Shown here in pieces: positions 34,859-42,952 of a stretch of DNA of 64,000 nt. The translations under genes were made by a program, and so were the position numbers. The first letter of the stretch is position 1. Each line of letters opens with the position of its first letter. The stretch is taken from the NCBI GenBank assembly GCA_016717855.1, contig JADKEV010000005.1:62001-126000 (forward strand). Reading direction: 5' to 3'. The notes beneath the pieces were generated by a model that saw only the letters and a list, made by a program, of their open reading frames with translations, was not told the origin of the DNA and searched no databases. The stretch is from Betaproteobacteria bacterium (GTDB lineage Bacteria; Pseudomonadota; Gammaproteobacteria; Burkholderiales; Casimicrobiaceae).

Positions 34859-36826
34859 ATGCGTGCACGGAAGCTAAGTGTTTGGCTGGTCGCCGGGGCA
34901 ATTGCCTGGGCGGGTGCGGTGCTGTCGGGGTCCGTCGCCATGGCGGCCGACCCCGCGCCGCTCGATGATGCCGGCTGCCTGGCCTGCCATGACGGCAAGA
35001 AGGGCGAACTCACGATCACCGGCGCCAATGGCAAGCCCCGCCCGCTGCATCCTGTCGCAGCCGACAAGTTCGGCAAGAGCGTCCACGCCAAGCTGAAGTG
35101 CGTCGCGTGTCACACCGACATCGTCGACAACACGAGCCCGCACAAGAAGGCCGACGTGCCCAAGGCGGACTGCGCCAGCTGCCATCAAGGACTGTGGGAG
35201 AGGGTGCAGCAGGAAAACAGGGCCGAATCGCAAAAGGGGCTCGGCCAGGTCGCGGGTCAGATCGAGCGCTACAAGCTGTCCGTTCACGCCAAGGTCAATG
35301 CCGACGACAAGACGCGAAACAACGCGATGTGTGCGGACTGCCACGATTCCCACGCTTTCGTGCGCCTGCCGGAGGGGAGTCCCGAGCGCGCCGCCTGGCG
35401 GCTGGCCGCGCCGGCCGCGTGCGGCACCTGCCACGAAGAACACCTCGAAGAGTACACGACGTCGGTCCACGGCAAGACCGTGCTGGAGAAGAAGGATCCC
35501 AAGGGCGCGATCTGTTCGGACTGCCACAACCCGCACGGCGTGGACAGCACGTCGAAGGACGAAGTCAAGCTGGGCATCGTCAAGGCCTGCAGCAGCTGCC
35601 ACACGGCCAATGCCAAGTCGTACGTGGATACGTATCACGGGCAGATCACGACCCTGGGCTATGCGAACACGGCGAAGTGCTTCGATTGCCACGGCAGCCA
35701 CGGCATACTTTCCCCGTCGGATCCGAAATCCAAGGTCCACCCGGACAATCGCCTCGAGACCTGCAAGAAGTGCCATAAAGAGGCGACCGCCGGGTTTGTG
35801 ACCTACCAGCCCCACGCGCACGCCGGCGACTTCAGCCGATATCCCCAGGTGTGGCTGACCACCAAGTTCATGATCGGCCTGCTGGCCGGGACGTTCGCGT
35901 TCTTCTGGATACACGTCGTGCTCTGGCTCTACCGCGAGTCCAAGGATCGCAAGGAAGGCAAGGCGCGTCCGCTGGTCCAGGTCGACAAGATCGGAATCCC
36001 GCCCGGCAAGCAGTTCCAGCGTTTCGGCCCGTGGTGGCGCCTCGGCCACCTGCTGTTTGCCGTGAGCCTGATGATCCTGACCCTGACCGGCATGACGCTG
36101 CTGTATTCGGGCTCTTCCTGGGCGCCCGTGGTCATGCGCATGCTCGGCGGACCCGCCGTGGCCTCGATCATCCACCGGGTGTGCGCGGTGATCTTCACCG
36201 GCGTGTTCGTCGTCCATCTGATCTACATCATCATCACCATCGGCGGCAAGTGGAGGACATTCAAGATCTTCGGCCCGGATTCGCTGATCCCCGGGCTGCA
36301 GGACCTGAACGACGTCATTGCGATGTTCAAGTGGTTCTTCGGCAAAGGCCCGCGGCCGTTCTTCGATCGCTGGACGTACTGGGAAAAGTTCGACTACTGG
36401 GCGCCGTTCTGGGGGGTGGCGATCGTGGGCCTTTCCGGCTTCATGATGTGGTTCCCCAACGTGACCGCCCACTTCCTGCCGGGCTGGGCGTTCAACGTCG
36501 CGGTGATCACCCACGGCGAGGAAGCCTTCCTCGCGGCGGTGTTCCTGTTCACGGTGCACTTCTTCAACAACCACTTCCGGCCGGAGAAGTTCCCGCTCGA
36601 CGTGGTGATGTTCACTGGCGCCATGTCGCTCGAGCACTTCGCCCGCGACCATCCTCTGCACTACAAGCGCCTGGTCGAGACCGGCGAACTGCAGAAGTAC
36701 CTGGTCGACGCGCCCTCGAAGCCTATGGCCATCGGATCGAAGATCCTGGGTTTTGTGCTGATCGCGTTCGGCCTGCTCCTGCTAGGCCTGATCGCGAATG
36801 GTTTCTGGGGCAGCGTGACCCACTGA
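34859..36826 (+). CDS. Nonahaem cytochrome c fused to a membrane cytochrome b domain
   Basis: 655-aa fusion. After a signal peptide (about 1-27) comes a periplasmic domain with nine CxxCH motifs: CLACH, CVACH, CASCH, CADCH, CGTCH, CSDCH, CSSCH, CFDCH and CKKCH (to about residue 310). The C-terminal half has a membrane cytochrome b fold of the b561/FdhI type: helices with candidate haem-b histidines in WWRLGHLLFAVSL, ASIIHRVCAV, FVVHLIYI and ITHGEEAF...VHFFNNHF. This suggests a one-polypeptide quinol-to-periplasm electron conduit, like NapC/CymA but larger. ATG 34859 chosen for the TGAGGA before it; the frame is open from 34751. FNR-type promoter upstream. Confidence 0.85.
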   Translation: MRARKLSVWLVAGAIAWAGAVLSGSVAMAADPAPLDDAGCLACHDGKKGELTITGANGKPRPLHPVAADKFGKSVHAKLKCVACHTDIVDNTSPHKKADVPKADCASCHQGLWERVQQENRAESQKGLGQVAGQIERYKLSVHAKVNADDKTRNNAMCADCHDSHAFVRLPEGSPERAAWRLAAPAACGTCHEEHLEEYTTSVHGKTVLEKKDPKGAICSDCHNPHGVDSTSKDEVKLGIVKACSSCHTANAKSYVDTYHGQITTLGYANTAKCFDCHGSHGILSPSDPKSKVHPDNRLETCKKCHKEATAGFVTYQPHAHAGDFSRYPQVWLTTKFMIGLLAGTFAFFWIHVVLWLYRESKDRKEGKARPLVQVDKIGIPPGKQFQRFGPWWRLGHLLFAVSLMILTLTGMTLLYSGSSWAPVVMRMLGGPAVASIIHRVCAVIFTGVFVVHLIYIIITIGGKWRTFKIFGPDSLIPGLQDLNDVIAMFKWFFGKGPRPFFDRWTYWEKFDYWAPFWGVAIVGLSGFMMWFPNVTAHFLPGWAFNVAVITHGEEAFLAAVFLFTVHFFNNHFRPEKFPLDVVMFTGAMSLEHFARDHPLHYKRLVETGELQKYLVDAPSKPMAIGSKILGFVLIAFGLLLLGLIANGFWGSVTH

Positions 36827-36828
36827 CC

Positions 36829-37383
36829 ATGGCGCCCGGCCGCGGCGCGGCAACGTGCCTGCTCGACGCGTGGTCATCCCACGAAGGCGAATTGCGCGGC
36901 TGGCTGCGGCATCGGCTCGGCAATCCGGTCGACGCCGAGGACATGCTGCAGGATCTGTTCCTCAAGGCCATGCGCCAGGGCGAGCGCTTCTGCGTCATCG
37001 GCAATGCCCGTGCCTGGCTGTTCGAAGTGGCGCGCAATGCGCTGGCCGACCGGCTTCGCCTCCGGCGCGAAACGGTCGAACTGCCCGCCGACCTGGCCGG
37101 CGAAGTCGCGGAAGTTGCTGTCGTCGACAGCCTGACGGCGTGCCTGCCGCGCGTGCTCGCCGAACTGAGTCCCGCGGACCGCGAGGCCCTCACCCTGTGC
37201 GACCTCGAAGGCCTGCCGCAGGAAGAGTACGCGCGCCGCAAGGGCTTGAGCCTGCCCGCCGCCAAGTCCCGCGTGCAGCGGGCGCGCAAGCGGCTGCGCG
37301 AGCAGCTCACGCTATCCTGCCAGGTGCGCCTGGACGCGGCCGGGCAAGTGAGCGACTTCGTGCCGCGCCCGCCGCTGACCTGA
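36829..37383 (+). CDS. ECF-type RNA polymerase sigma factor (SigZ-like)
   Basis: 184-aa sigma-70 family factor with region 2 (WLRHRLGNPVDAEDMLQDLFLKAM) and region 4 (LSPADREALTLCDLEGLPQEEYARRKGLSLPAAKSRVQRARKRL, as separate helices). The short C-terminal tail CQVRLDAAGQVSDFVPRP is typical of SigZ-type factors. No anti-sigma gene is adjacent. It starts two bases after the cytochrome stop and precedes the permease and thioredoxin genes, an arrangement seen with SigZ, so it may control them. Confidence 0.82.
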   Translation: MAPGRGAATCLLDAWSSHEGELRGWLRHRLGNPVDAEDMLQDLFLKAMRQGERFCVIGNARAWLFEVARNALADRLRLRRETVELPADLAGEVAEVAVVDSLTACLPRVLAELSPADREALTLCDLEGLPQEEYARRKGLSLPAAKSRVQRARKRLREQLTLSCQVRLDAAGQVSDFVPRPPLT

Positions 37384-37454
37384 GTTCCTGCTCTGGCGCC
37401 ACGCCGGGCTGCATCTTTCGGCGAAGTCGTTCGTCTTCACAGGTGAGGGTGCAA

Positions 37455-37470
37455 TCCGTACCCGTACGGA
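37455..37470. promoter_or_regulatory. Palindrome upstream of the permease gene
   Basis: TCCGTACCCGTACGGA: 7-bp perfect arms with a 2-bp centre, 22 bp before the ATG of the ArsP-like permease. Position and symmetry suggest an operator for a dimeric regulator, which I cannot name. Confidence 0.45.
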
Positions 37471-37492
37471 AGCCGACGAAGGAACCGAGTTC

Positions 37493-38539
37493 ATGACCGC
37501 CCACACCGCCACGCTGAAGCGCTGGCCCAGCCAGCAGCCGCTGCTCTTCCTCTTCGTGGCTGCAGTAGCGTGGTTCGCGCTGTATCAGATGCTGGTGCCC
37601 GCCTCCGAAGCGCTGGTGGCCGCCTTGCCGGTGGATCGCGACAGCCACCTGGGCGGCGCACTGCAATTCTTCTTCTACGACACGCCCAAGGTGCTGCTGC
37701 TCCTTACCGCGATCGTGTTCGTGATGGGGATGATCAACTCGTACTTCACGCCCGAACGCACGCGCGCCCTGCTGGCCGGGCGCACCGAGGGCGCGGCCAA
37801 TGTCATGGCGGCCAGCCTGGGCATCGTCACGCCGTTCTGCTCGTGCTCGGCGGTGCCGCTGTTCATCGGCTTCGTCCAGGCCGGCGTGCCGCTGGGGGTG
37901 ACCTTCTCGTTCCTGATCTCGGCGCCGATGGTCAACGAGGTCGCGCTCACGTTGCTGTTCGCCATGTTCGGCTGGAAGGTCGCCCTGCTGTACCTGGGCC
38001 TGGGCCTGACGGTGGCGATCGTCGCCGGCTGGGTGATCGGGCGGCTGCGGATGGAAGCCTATCTGGAAGACTGGGTGCGCGACATGCCGCGCACGGCCGC
38101 GACCGCCGGAGAGAGCACGCTCAGCCTCGGCGAGCGCCTGGACGCCGGCTTTGCCGCGGTGCGCGAGATCGTCGGCCGCGTCTGGCCTTACATCCTGGGC
38201 GGCATCGCGATCGGCGCGGGCATACACGGCTACGTGCCGCAGGACTTCATGGCCTCGTTCATGGGCAAGGACAACTGGTGGGCGGTGCCGCTCGCGGTCG
38301 TGATCGGCGTGCCCATGTACACCAACGCGGCCGGCGTGATCCCGATCGTGCAGGCGCTGCTGGCCAAGGGCGCGGCGCTGGGCACGGTGCTCGCGTTCAT
38401 GATGAGCGTGATCGCGCTGTCGCTGCCGGAGATGGTGATCCTGCGCAAGGTGCTCAAGATCCGTTTGATTGCAACGTTTGTCGGCGTCGTCGCCACGGGC
38501 ATCCTGATCGTGGGCTATGTATTCAACGCCGTTCTCTAA
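37493..38539 (+). CDS. Permease, ArsP/YraQ family (PF03773-type)
   Basis: 348-aa inner-membrane protein with about eight helices. TPFCSCSAVPLFIGF, with its Cys pair, is the hallmark of the family, and ISAPMVNEVAL and GVPMYTNAAGVIPI are the matching second-half motifs. ArsP members export trivalent organoarsenicals; others are uncharacterised. A thioredoxin-like protein gene follows 19 bp later, a common pairing in which the small protein may reduce or hand over the substrate. RBS GAAGGAA precedes the ATG. Confidence 0.87.
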   Translation: MTAHTATLKRWPSQQPLLFLFVAAVAWFALYQMLVPASEALVAALPVDRDSHLGGALQFFFYDTPKVLLLLTAIVFVMGMINSYFTPERTRALLAGRTEGAANVMAASLGIVTPFCSCSAVPLFIGFVQAGVPLGVTFSFLISAPMVNEVALTLLFAMFGWKVALLYLGLGLTVAIVAGWVIGRLRMEAYLEDWVRDMPRTAATAGESTLSLGERLDAGFAAVREIVGRVWPYILGGIAIGAGIHGYVPQDFMASFMGKDNWWAVPLAVVIGVPMYTNAAGVIPIVQALLAKGAALGTVLAFMMSVIALSLPEMVILRKVLKIRLIATFVGVVATGILIVGYVFNAVL

Positions 38540-38558
38540 TCAACCCGAGGAGTCCGTC

Positions 38559-38915
38559 ATGAAAGACATCAAGGTACTCGGCACCGGCTGCGCAAATTGC
38601 CGCACGACCATCGCGCTGATCGAACAGGTCGCGCAGGCGAAGGGCGTCGCGGTCAATCTGCAGAAGGTCGAGGAATTGCGCGACATCATGGGCTACGGCG
38701 TGATGTCCACGCCGGGCGTGGTCATCGACGGCAAGGTCGTGCATGCGGGCGGCGTGCCCGGCCGCGACAAGATCGAGCAGTGGCTGGCCGCCGCGCCTGC
38801 CGCCGGCGCATGCTGCGGTTCTACCCCGGCGCCGGTCACCCGGGCATGCTGCGGCCCCGCCGCAGTGACTGTCGCAACCTCGGCCTCGCCAACCTCCGGA
38901 GCCAGTCGGCCATGA
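38559..38915 (+). CDS. Thioredoxin-like redox-active disulfide protein with CC-containing tail
   Basis: 118 aa. Residues 1-80 are the small thioredoxin-fold family (KDIKVLGTGCANCRTT, redox motif CANC; cis-Pro in YGVMSTPGVVIDGKVV). An Ala/Pro/Thr tail adds two CCG pairs (ACCGSTPAP, ACCGPAA), possibly a soft-metal or arsenic site. The frame is open slightly upstream, but ATG 38559 follows CGAGGAG. Co-operonic with the permease; overlaps the next gene by ATGA. Confidence 0.85.
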   Translation: MKDIKVLGTGCANCRTTIALIEQVAQAKGVAVNLQKVEELRDIMGYGVMSTPGVVIDGKVVHAGGVPGRDKIEQWLAAAPAAGACCGSTPAPVTRACCGPAAVTVATSASPTSGASRP

Positions 38916-39145
38916 ACAAGTTGCCCAGGAATCGCTTCCACCTCGTATTTTCCCTTGTGATGGGCGCGATGATGATCTCGCTGATGACCCTGGTCATCAC
39001 CTTTGTCAACGTGGGACTGGTTGCGGATTTTGTCGCCCGCTGGTTGCGCGCATTTGCAGTCGCCTACGTGGTGGGCGTTCCGGTGATCTACTTCCTCGCT
39101 CCGCTGGCGCGCAGAATCACGGCGAAGTTCGTCGACATGCCGTGA
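38912..39145 (+). CDS. DUF2798 family small membrane protein
   Basis: 77 aa with two membrane helices (FSLVMGAMMISLMTLVITFV and WLRAFAVAYVVGVPVIYFLA) and the DUF2798 ending LARRITAKFVDMP. Start ATG overlaps the thioredoxin-like gene stop. Function unknown; probably cotranscribed with the permease unit. Confidence 0.8.
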   Translation: MNKLPRNRFHLVFSLVMGAMMISLMTLVITFVNVGLVADFVARWLRAFAVAYVVGVPVIYFLAPLARRITAKFVDMP

Positions 39146-39207
39146 ATGCGTGCTTGCCCGGTTGCCACGGCCAGATCCCCGGTTGCCGCGCCAAACCCGC
39201 GAAACGG

Positions 39208-39221
39208 TTGCGAAATATCAA
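39208..39221 (+). promoter_or_regulatory. Degenerate FNR-like box upstream of cytochrome c gene
   Basis: TTGCGAAATATCAA: the right half-site ATCAA is perfect and the left is degenerate. A -10-like CATAAC follows 20 bp later (39242-39247). It lies about 210 bp before the cytochrome start. Weak on its own; mentioned because stronger sites precede other electron-transfer genes here. Confidence 0.3.
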
Positions 39222-39427
39222 GATACCCGGAACATCGGCGGCATAACCTGCGATAAGGAAGGGATGTCCTTCAGCAGCAATAATCACCCGCAGCCGTCAG
39301 GCGTTTTCACCAGCGGAGCGGTTTCTTCGCCCGAGCGGCCCGCACGCCGCAGAGTCGCTTTGCCACGGGGGTCGGCTATCCGTCGGATTTTCCGGCGAGG
39401 CGGCTCCGTTCGACACTTGGAGGAAGT

Positions 39428-39868
39428 ATGAGTACCACCGCAAAATTCCGGATTCTCGCAACGGCACACGTGGGAGCCCTGCTGATCGGCTCGTCTTGTG
39501 TTGCCCTTGCGGCGGATAATCTCGACATTGGGAAAAGCGAATACGAAGTGGCTTGTGCCGTCTGCCATGGCCGCACCGGGAAGGGCGATGGCCCTCTGAA
39601 GTTGCAGATGATCAGCCAGATGCCCGATCTGACGGCGCTAGCCAAGAATAACAATGGCGTATTTCCGTTCGACCGCGTCTATCAGATCATCGACGGGCGG
39701 CGGGAAGTGCTGGCGCACGGCCCACGGGACATGCCGGTCTGGGGCCGCAACTTCAACATGCAGAGTTCGATCTATTTCGAGAACTACCCGCGCCATGACC
39801 TTGAGTCCAACGCTCGCAGCCGGATGCTCGCGCTCACCGAGTATTTGTATCGATTGCAGGCGAAGTAG
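39428..39868 (+). CDS. Class I c-type cytochrome
   Basis: 146-aa periplasmic monohaem cytochrome. Signal peptide to about residue 28 (SSCVALA), haem motif CAVCHGRTGKGDGPL and a likely Met ligand in RDMPVWGRNF. The GxGDGP context after the haem resembles cytochromes of sulfur or oxidase electron chains. AGGAAGT precedes the ATG. The partner is unknown. Confidence 0.87.
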   Translation: MSTTAKFRILATAHVGALLIGSSCVALAADNLDIGKSEYEVACAVCHGRTGKGDGPLKLQMISQMPDLTALAKNNNGVFPFDRVYQIIDGRREVLAHGPRDMPVWGRNFNMQSSIYFENYPRHDLESNARSRMLALTEYLYRLQAK

Positions 39869-39919
39869 ATGACGGCACCCGCGTTGCCTGCTGGCTGACC
39901 GGATGAAGCGATCAGCGCC

Positions 39920-40729
39920 ATGTGCGAACTGCTGGCACTCTCCTGCTCGCGCAAGGCCCGGATGACCTTTGCGCTGGGTGTCCTGGCGGCCCATGGCGCC
40001 GCCAGCGGCAGAACCCGCGACGGCTGGGGCGCCGCTTTCTATGATGATAATGACGTGGCGCTCTTTCGCGAGCCCGCCGCAGCGGGTGACAGTCCGCTCA
40101 TCCGCTTTCTCCAGACGCAGGCGCCCGGCACGAAGCTTGCGATCTCGCACATCCGGCGCGCGACGCGCGGCGCCGTATCCCTTCCCAACACGCAGCCCTT
40201 CGCGCGCGAGGTCGCGGGCCGCATGCATGTGTTCGCCCACAATGGCGACCTGCCCGGCATCGAGCAATCCGCAACTCTCGCACTCGATCGTTATCGTCCG
40301 ATCGGCACCACCGATTCCGAACATGCTTTTTGCGCATTGCTCGAACGAATGCACGGGCTATGGGCTTCCGCGTCAGCGTCACCGCCTGTCGAGATGCGGC
40401 TTGCCGTCGTGGCCGGTTTTGCCGCAGATCTGCGCCGCCTCGGTCCCGCCAATTTTCTCTATGCGGACGGCGACGCGCTGTTCGCCCATGGGCACCGGCG
40501 CATCCAGTCCACTGGCGTGGTTGAACCCCCCGGCCTTCATCTGTTGTTGCGCCAATGCCCTGACGCGGATGAATCCATCCATGCAAGCGGGTTGTCCGTC
40601 GCGCCGGGCTTCCGGGAGGCGTCGCTGATCGCCAGCGTTCCGCTGACGGACGACAAGTGGCGCCCATTGGTCGAAGGTGAAATCGTCGTCGTGTCGGCGG
40701 GGAGGGTGGTTGCCGGAAGGATGCCCTGA
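39920..40729 (+). CDS. Class II glutamine amidotransferase (YafJ-like)
   Basis: 269-aa Ntn-hydrolase. Cys2 after the initiator Met (MCELLALSC) is the catalytic nucleophile; RDGWGAAFYDD, SHIRRATRG, PFAREVAGRMHVFAHNGDL and TTDSEHAF follow the GATase_4/YafJ pattern. No synthase domain is present, so the ammonia acceptor is unknown. The family removes amide from glutamine or related compounds. Confidence 0.88.
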   Translation: MCELLALSCSRKARMTFALGVLAAHGAASGRTRDGWGAAFYDDNDVALFREPAAAGDSPLIRFLQTQAPGTKLAISHIRRATRGAVSLPNTQPFAREVAGRMHVFAHNGDLPGIEQSATLALDRYRPIGTTDSEHAFCALLERMHGLWASASASPPVEMRLAVVAGFAADLRRLGPANFLYADGDALFAHGHRRIQSTGVVEPPGLHLLLRQCPDADESIHASGLSVAPGFREASLIASVPLTDDKWRPLVEGEIVVVSAGRVVAGRMP

Positions 40730-40812
40730 ATGCTGTCGCGACTGAAGGTGCGCCGTCGCACAGACCGTGCGCTCCGGATGAGCCAGAGTTGCGATCACAA
40801 CAGGAGAATGCC

Positions 40813-41178
40813 ATGCAAATCCAGGTCAATACCGACCACAACATCGAAGGCCACGAGGCGCTCGCGGCACACGTCAGCGGCTTGGTCGAGAGCGCGCTTG
40901 GCCGGGCGAGCGAACACATCACTCGGGTGGAAGTCCACCTGAGCGACGAGAGCGCTGGCAAGAGCGGCCCGGACGGCAAACGCTGCGCGATGGAAGCCCG
41001 CCTGCACGGCCGCCCCCCGATCGCGGTCTCGCACCAGGCAGCGACCGTGCACCAGGCGGTCAATGGCGCGGCGGAGAAGTTGACCCGGTCCATCGACAGC
41101 ACGCTCGGGGCGCTGCGGGATCAGAAGCGTCACGGTGCGGAGCCGGCGATGCGCGCGGTGGAATCTCCGGAGGAGTAA
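40813..41178 (+). CDS. HPF/RaiA-family ribosome-associated protein
   Basis: 121-aa small protein: MQIQVNTDHNIEGHEALAAHV, ITRVEVHLSDES, CAMEARLHGRPPIAVSHQA and AVNGAAEKLTRSIDSTLGAL fit the S30AE/sigma-54 modulation fold, which binds ribosomes in resting cells. It lacks a long dimerisation domain and is a divergent short type. ATG 40813 chosen for the CAGGAGA before it; the frame extends eight codons upstream. Confidence 0.82.
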   Translation: MQIQVNTDHNIEGHEALAAHVSGLVESALGRASEHITRVEVHLSDESAGKSGPDGKRCAMEARLHGRPPIAVSHQAATVHQAVNGAAEKLTRSIDSTLGALRDQKRHGAEPAMRAVESPEE

Positions 41179-41228
41179 GGCGCTTTACTGCGCAGTGCTT
41201 GTGGCGATTCGACCGCTTCGTCCGGCGC

Positions 41229-41980
41229 TTACTTGCAGTTGTTGTGGAGCTTCCACTTCTCTTCGTGGCCCAGGGCCTTGGCGAAGTCAGGCACCTTGCA
41301 GCGCTCGGCTTCAGCCGGGTCGATCGGAGCTTGTTGGCACCAGGCACACTGGCTTGACGCACTGCCGCGCCCGGGTCATTGGCAGCGACCCACAAAGCCG
41401 CAACGGCCACGACGCCGATGAAGGCCGCCACGATGGCGACCTGCGCGAAGCCTGCGTCCGAACCTTGCGCAGCGGGGACCTCGCAGACACCGCCCGGACA
41501 GAGCTGCGCCGCCTCCCTGTTGAACAGGTTGTACACCTTGCAGCCAATGCAGATGCCGAAAGCTGTCTCGAAGAACAGCAGCACCAGGCACGCGGCGCAG
41601 ACGATCAGGTTGATCGGGCCGATCACGTTGTTCAGGACGACCAGGTACAGCATGGCCGATGCCAGCACAAAGCCGATCGCCCAGGCAAAGCGCTTCTGCG
41701 GCGCCCCCACGTACTCCGGCTGCTGCTTCCTGACGAACCACTGGCCGATGATCAGGCTGGGCGCGTAGCGGGGATTGACGAAGATCCGGATCGTGAAGTC
41801 GACCAGGAAGGCGACCACGAACACCCGCGTTGGCTGGAAGCTGCCCACCAGCCAGGCGTTCATGAATGAAATGATGGCGAAAAGGAACAGGAGGCCCGCG
41901 CCGGCTCGCACTGCGCGTTCATTCAAAACCCTCACTTCATAGCCTTCGAGTTGTTCGCCGAAGGTGAATACGCTGCTCAT
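41229..41980 (-). CDS. DUF4395 family membrane protein (single-base frameshift near the C-terminus)
   Basis: About 250 aa after correction. ATG 41980; four membrane helices in paired hairpins (AGLLFLFAIISFMNAWLVG; VFVVAFLVDFTIRIFV; FVLASAMLYLVVLNNVI; LIVCAACLVLLFFE) and the DUF4395 motif FGICIGCKVYNLF. The uninterrupted frame runs on into shadow sequence past 41060. One missing base near 41355 restores a natural end: CAWCQQAPIDPAEAERCK, then VPDFAKALGHEEKWKLHNNC and TAA at 41229. The tail has four Cys and may be redox-active or metal-binding. Divergent from the Crp/Fnr gene with a palindromic site between. Confidence 0.78.
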
Positions 41981-42039
41981 GCCGGAAGTCCTTTCAACCC
42001 GCGTGTGCTGCTCTTGGCAACGACGCCTTGCCATGGCGC

Positions 42040-42084
42040 ATTGTCGACGCCAGAAAGGTGCAGCGGGTATGATTCGGATCATAC
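42040..42084 (-). promoter_or_regulatory. Crp/Fnr-type palindrome with promoter for the DUF4395 gene
   Basis: The plus strand reads GTATGATTCGGATCATAC (42067-42084), with perfect 7-bp arms around four bases. On the minus strand a -10-like GACAAT (42040-42045) follows 23 bp after the 14-bp core, close to class II spacing, and points towards the DUF4395 gene. No -10 is seen at the equivalent place towards the regulator gene. Confidence 0.6.
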
Positions 42085-42132
42085 GCACCCGCCCTCAACA
42101 CCGCAGGCGGGATTGATCGATGCGAACCAGTC

Positions 42133-42741
42133 ATGCCGTGCATGAATTTGCCCGACCTCCCCGTCCATTTTCCGGCCGCATTGCGAACGCTGGGCCAGAC
42201 GATCACTTGCGCGAAGGAAGCGTGGGTCTTTCGCCAGGGCGATCCGGTGCACGCGGTGTACCTGGTGCTCGACGGCGAGATCCGCCTCTCCCGCTTCGCC
42301 CGGGACGGCAGCGAAATTGCCTTGCACAGGGCGGGCCGTGGCGAGTTCTTCGCCGAGGCGGCGCTCGACGCGCCGCGGTATCGCTGCAACGCGATTGCCT
42401 CGCAGGAATCGGCCGTGCTCGCATTCCCCTCGGGCAGGATTCGCGCGCTGCTGGCCAAGGACCCGGAGTTCGCCGGCCAATGGATGGCACTGCTCACCCG
42501 GCAACTGCACGCCGCCCGGGCGCGGGTCGAGCGCCTCGCGCTGAAGTCTGCGGCCGAGCGGGTGCTGCACTACCTGCACACCGAGGGCAAGGGGCCGCGC
42601 TGCGAAGTCGCGCTCGCCGGCAGCCTCAAGGATCTCGCCAGGGAACTGGGACTGACGCACGAGAGCCTGTACCGGACGCTGGCGCGGCTGGAGCAGGAAG
42701 GCGTGCTCGTCCGTACGGATCGCCGCCTGGGACTTGCTTGA
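42133..42741 (+). CDS. Crp/Fnr-family transcriptional regulator
   Basis: 202 aa. The cyclic-nucleotide-like sensor domain (VFRQGDPVHAVYLVLDGEIRL; GRGEFFAEAAL) precedes a winged helix with recognition helix LTHESLYRTLARLEQEGVL. In the FNR alignment the DNA-contacting Glu and Arg are kept (E..YR) but the Ser is replaced by Tyr. It lacks the FNR Cys cluster, so it is not a classical oxygen sensor; haem, NO or another signal is possible. ATG at 42133 or 42142. Two almost identical palindromes flank the gene. Confidence 0.88.
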   Translation: MPCMNLPDLPVHFPAALRTLGQTITCAKEAWVFRQGDPVHAVYLVLDGEIRLSRFARDGSEIALHRAGRGEFFAEAALDAPRYRCNAIASQESAVLAFPSGRIRALLAKDPEFAGQWMALLTRQLHAARARVERLALKSAAERVLHYLHTEGKGPRCEVALAGSLKDLARELGLTHESLYRTLARLEQEGVLVRTDRRLGLA

Positions 42742-42752
42742 TCGCCCGCGGC

Positions 42753-42796
42753 GTGTGATCCGGGTCATACGCGCCGCGCCATGTCAGCACGATAAT
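42753..42796 (+). promoter_or_regulatory. Second Crp/Fnr-type palindrome and promoter upstream of the ABC cassette
   Basis: GTGTGATCCGGGTCATAC (42753-42770) differs from the site at 42067 at three positions. A -10 GATAAT (42791-42796) lies 22 bp after the 14-bp core, exact class II spacing (-41.5), reading towards the ABC genes. Confidence 0.65.
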
Positions 42797-42875
42797 GTGC
42801 GAGTCCGACTTCATTCCAGGCGCCTGCATTCGTCCCGGCAGGTGTGCATTCGACGTCTGCGCCCCGCCGGTGAGC

Positions 42876-42916
42876 TTGACCTGCATCAAGGCCGGCAAAC
42901 ACTGCGGGGAGATAAT
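42876..42916 (+). promoter_or_regulatory. FNR-type box and promoter proximal to the ABC cassette
   Basis: TTGACCTGCATCAA (42876-42889), then 21 bp, then -10 GATAAT (42911-42916). It would start transcription near 42923, 30 nt before the ABC ATPase ATG. This is a second, separate promoter for the same operon. Confidence 0.65.
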
Positions 42917-42952
42917 CGATTCAGCGCCGCAAACCAGGCCACACCAATCCCC

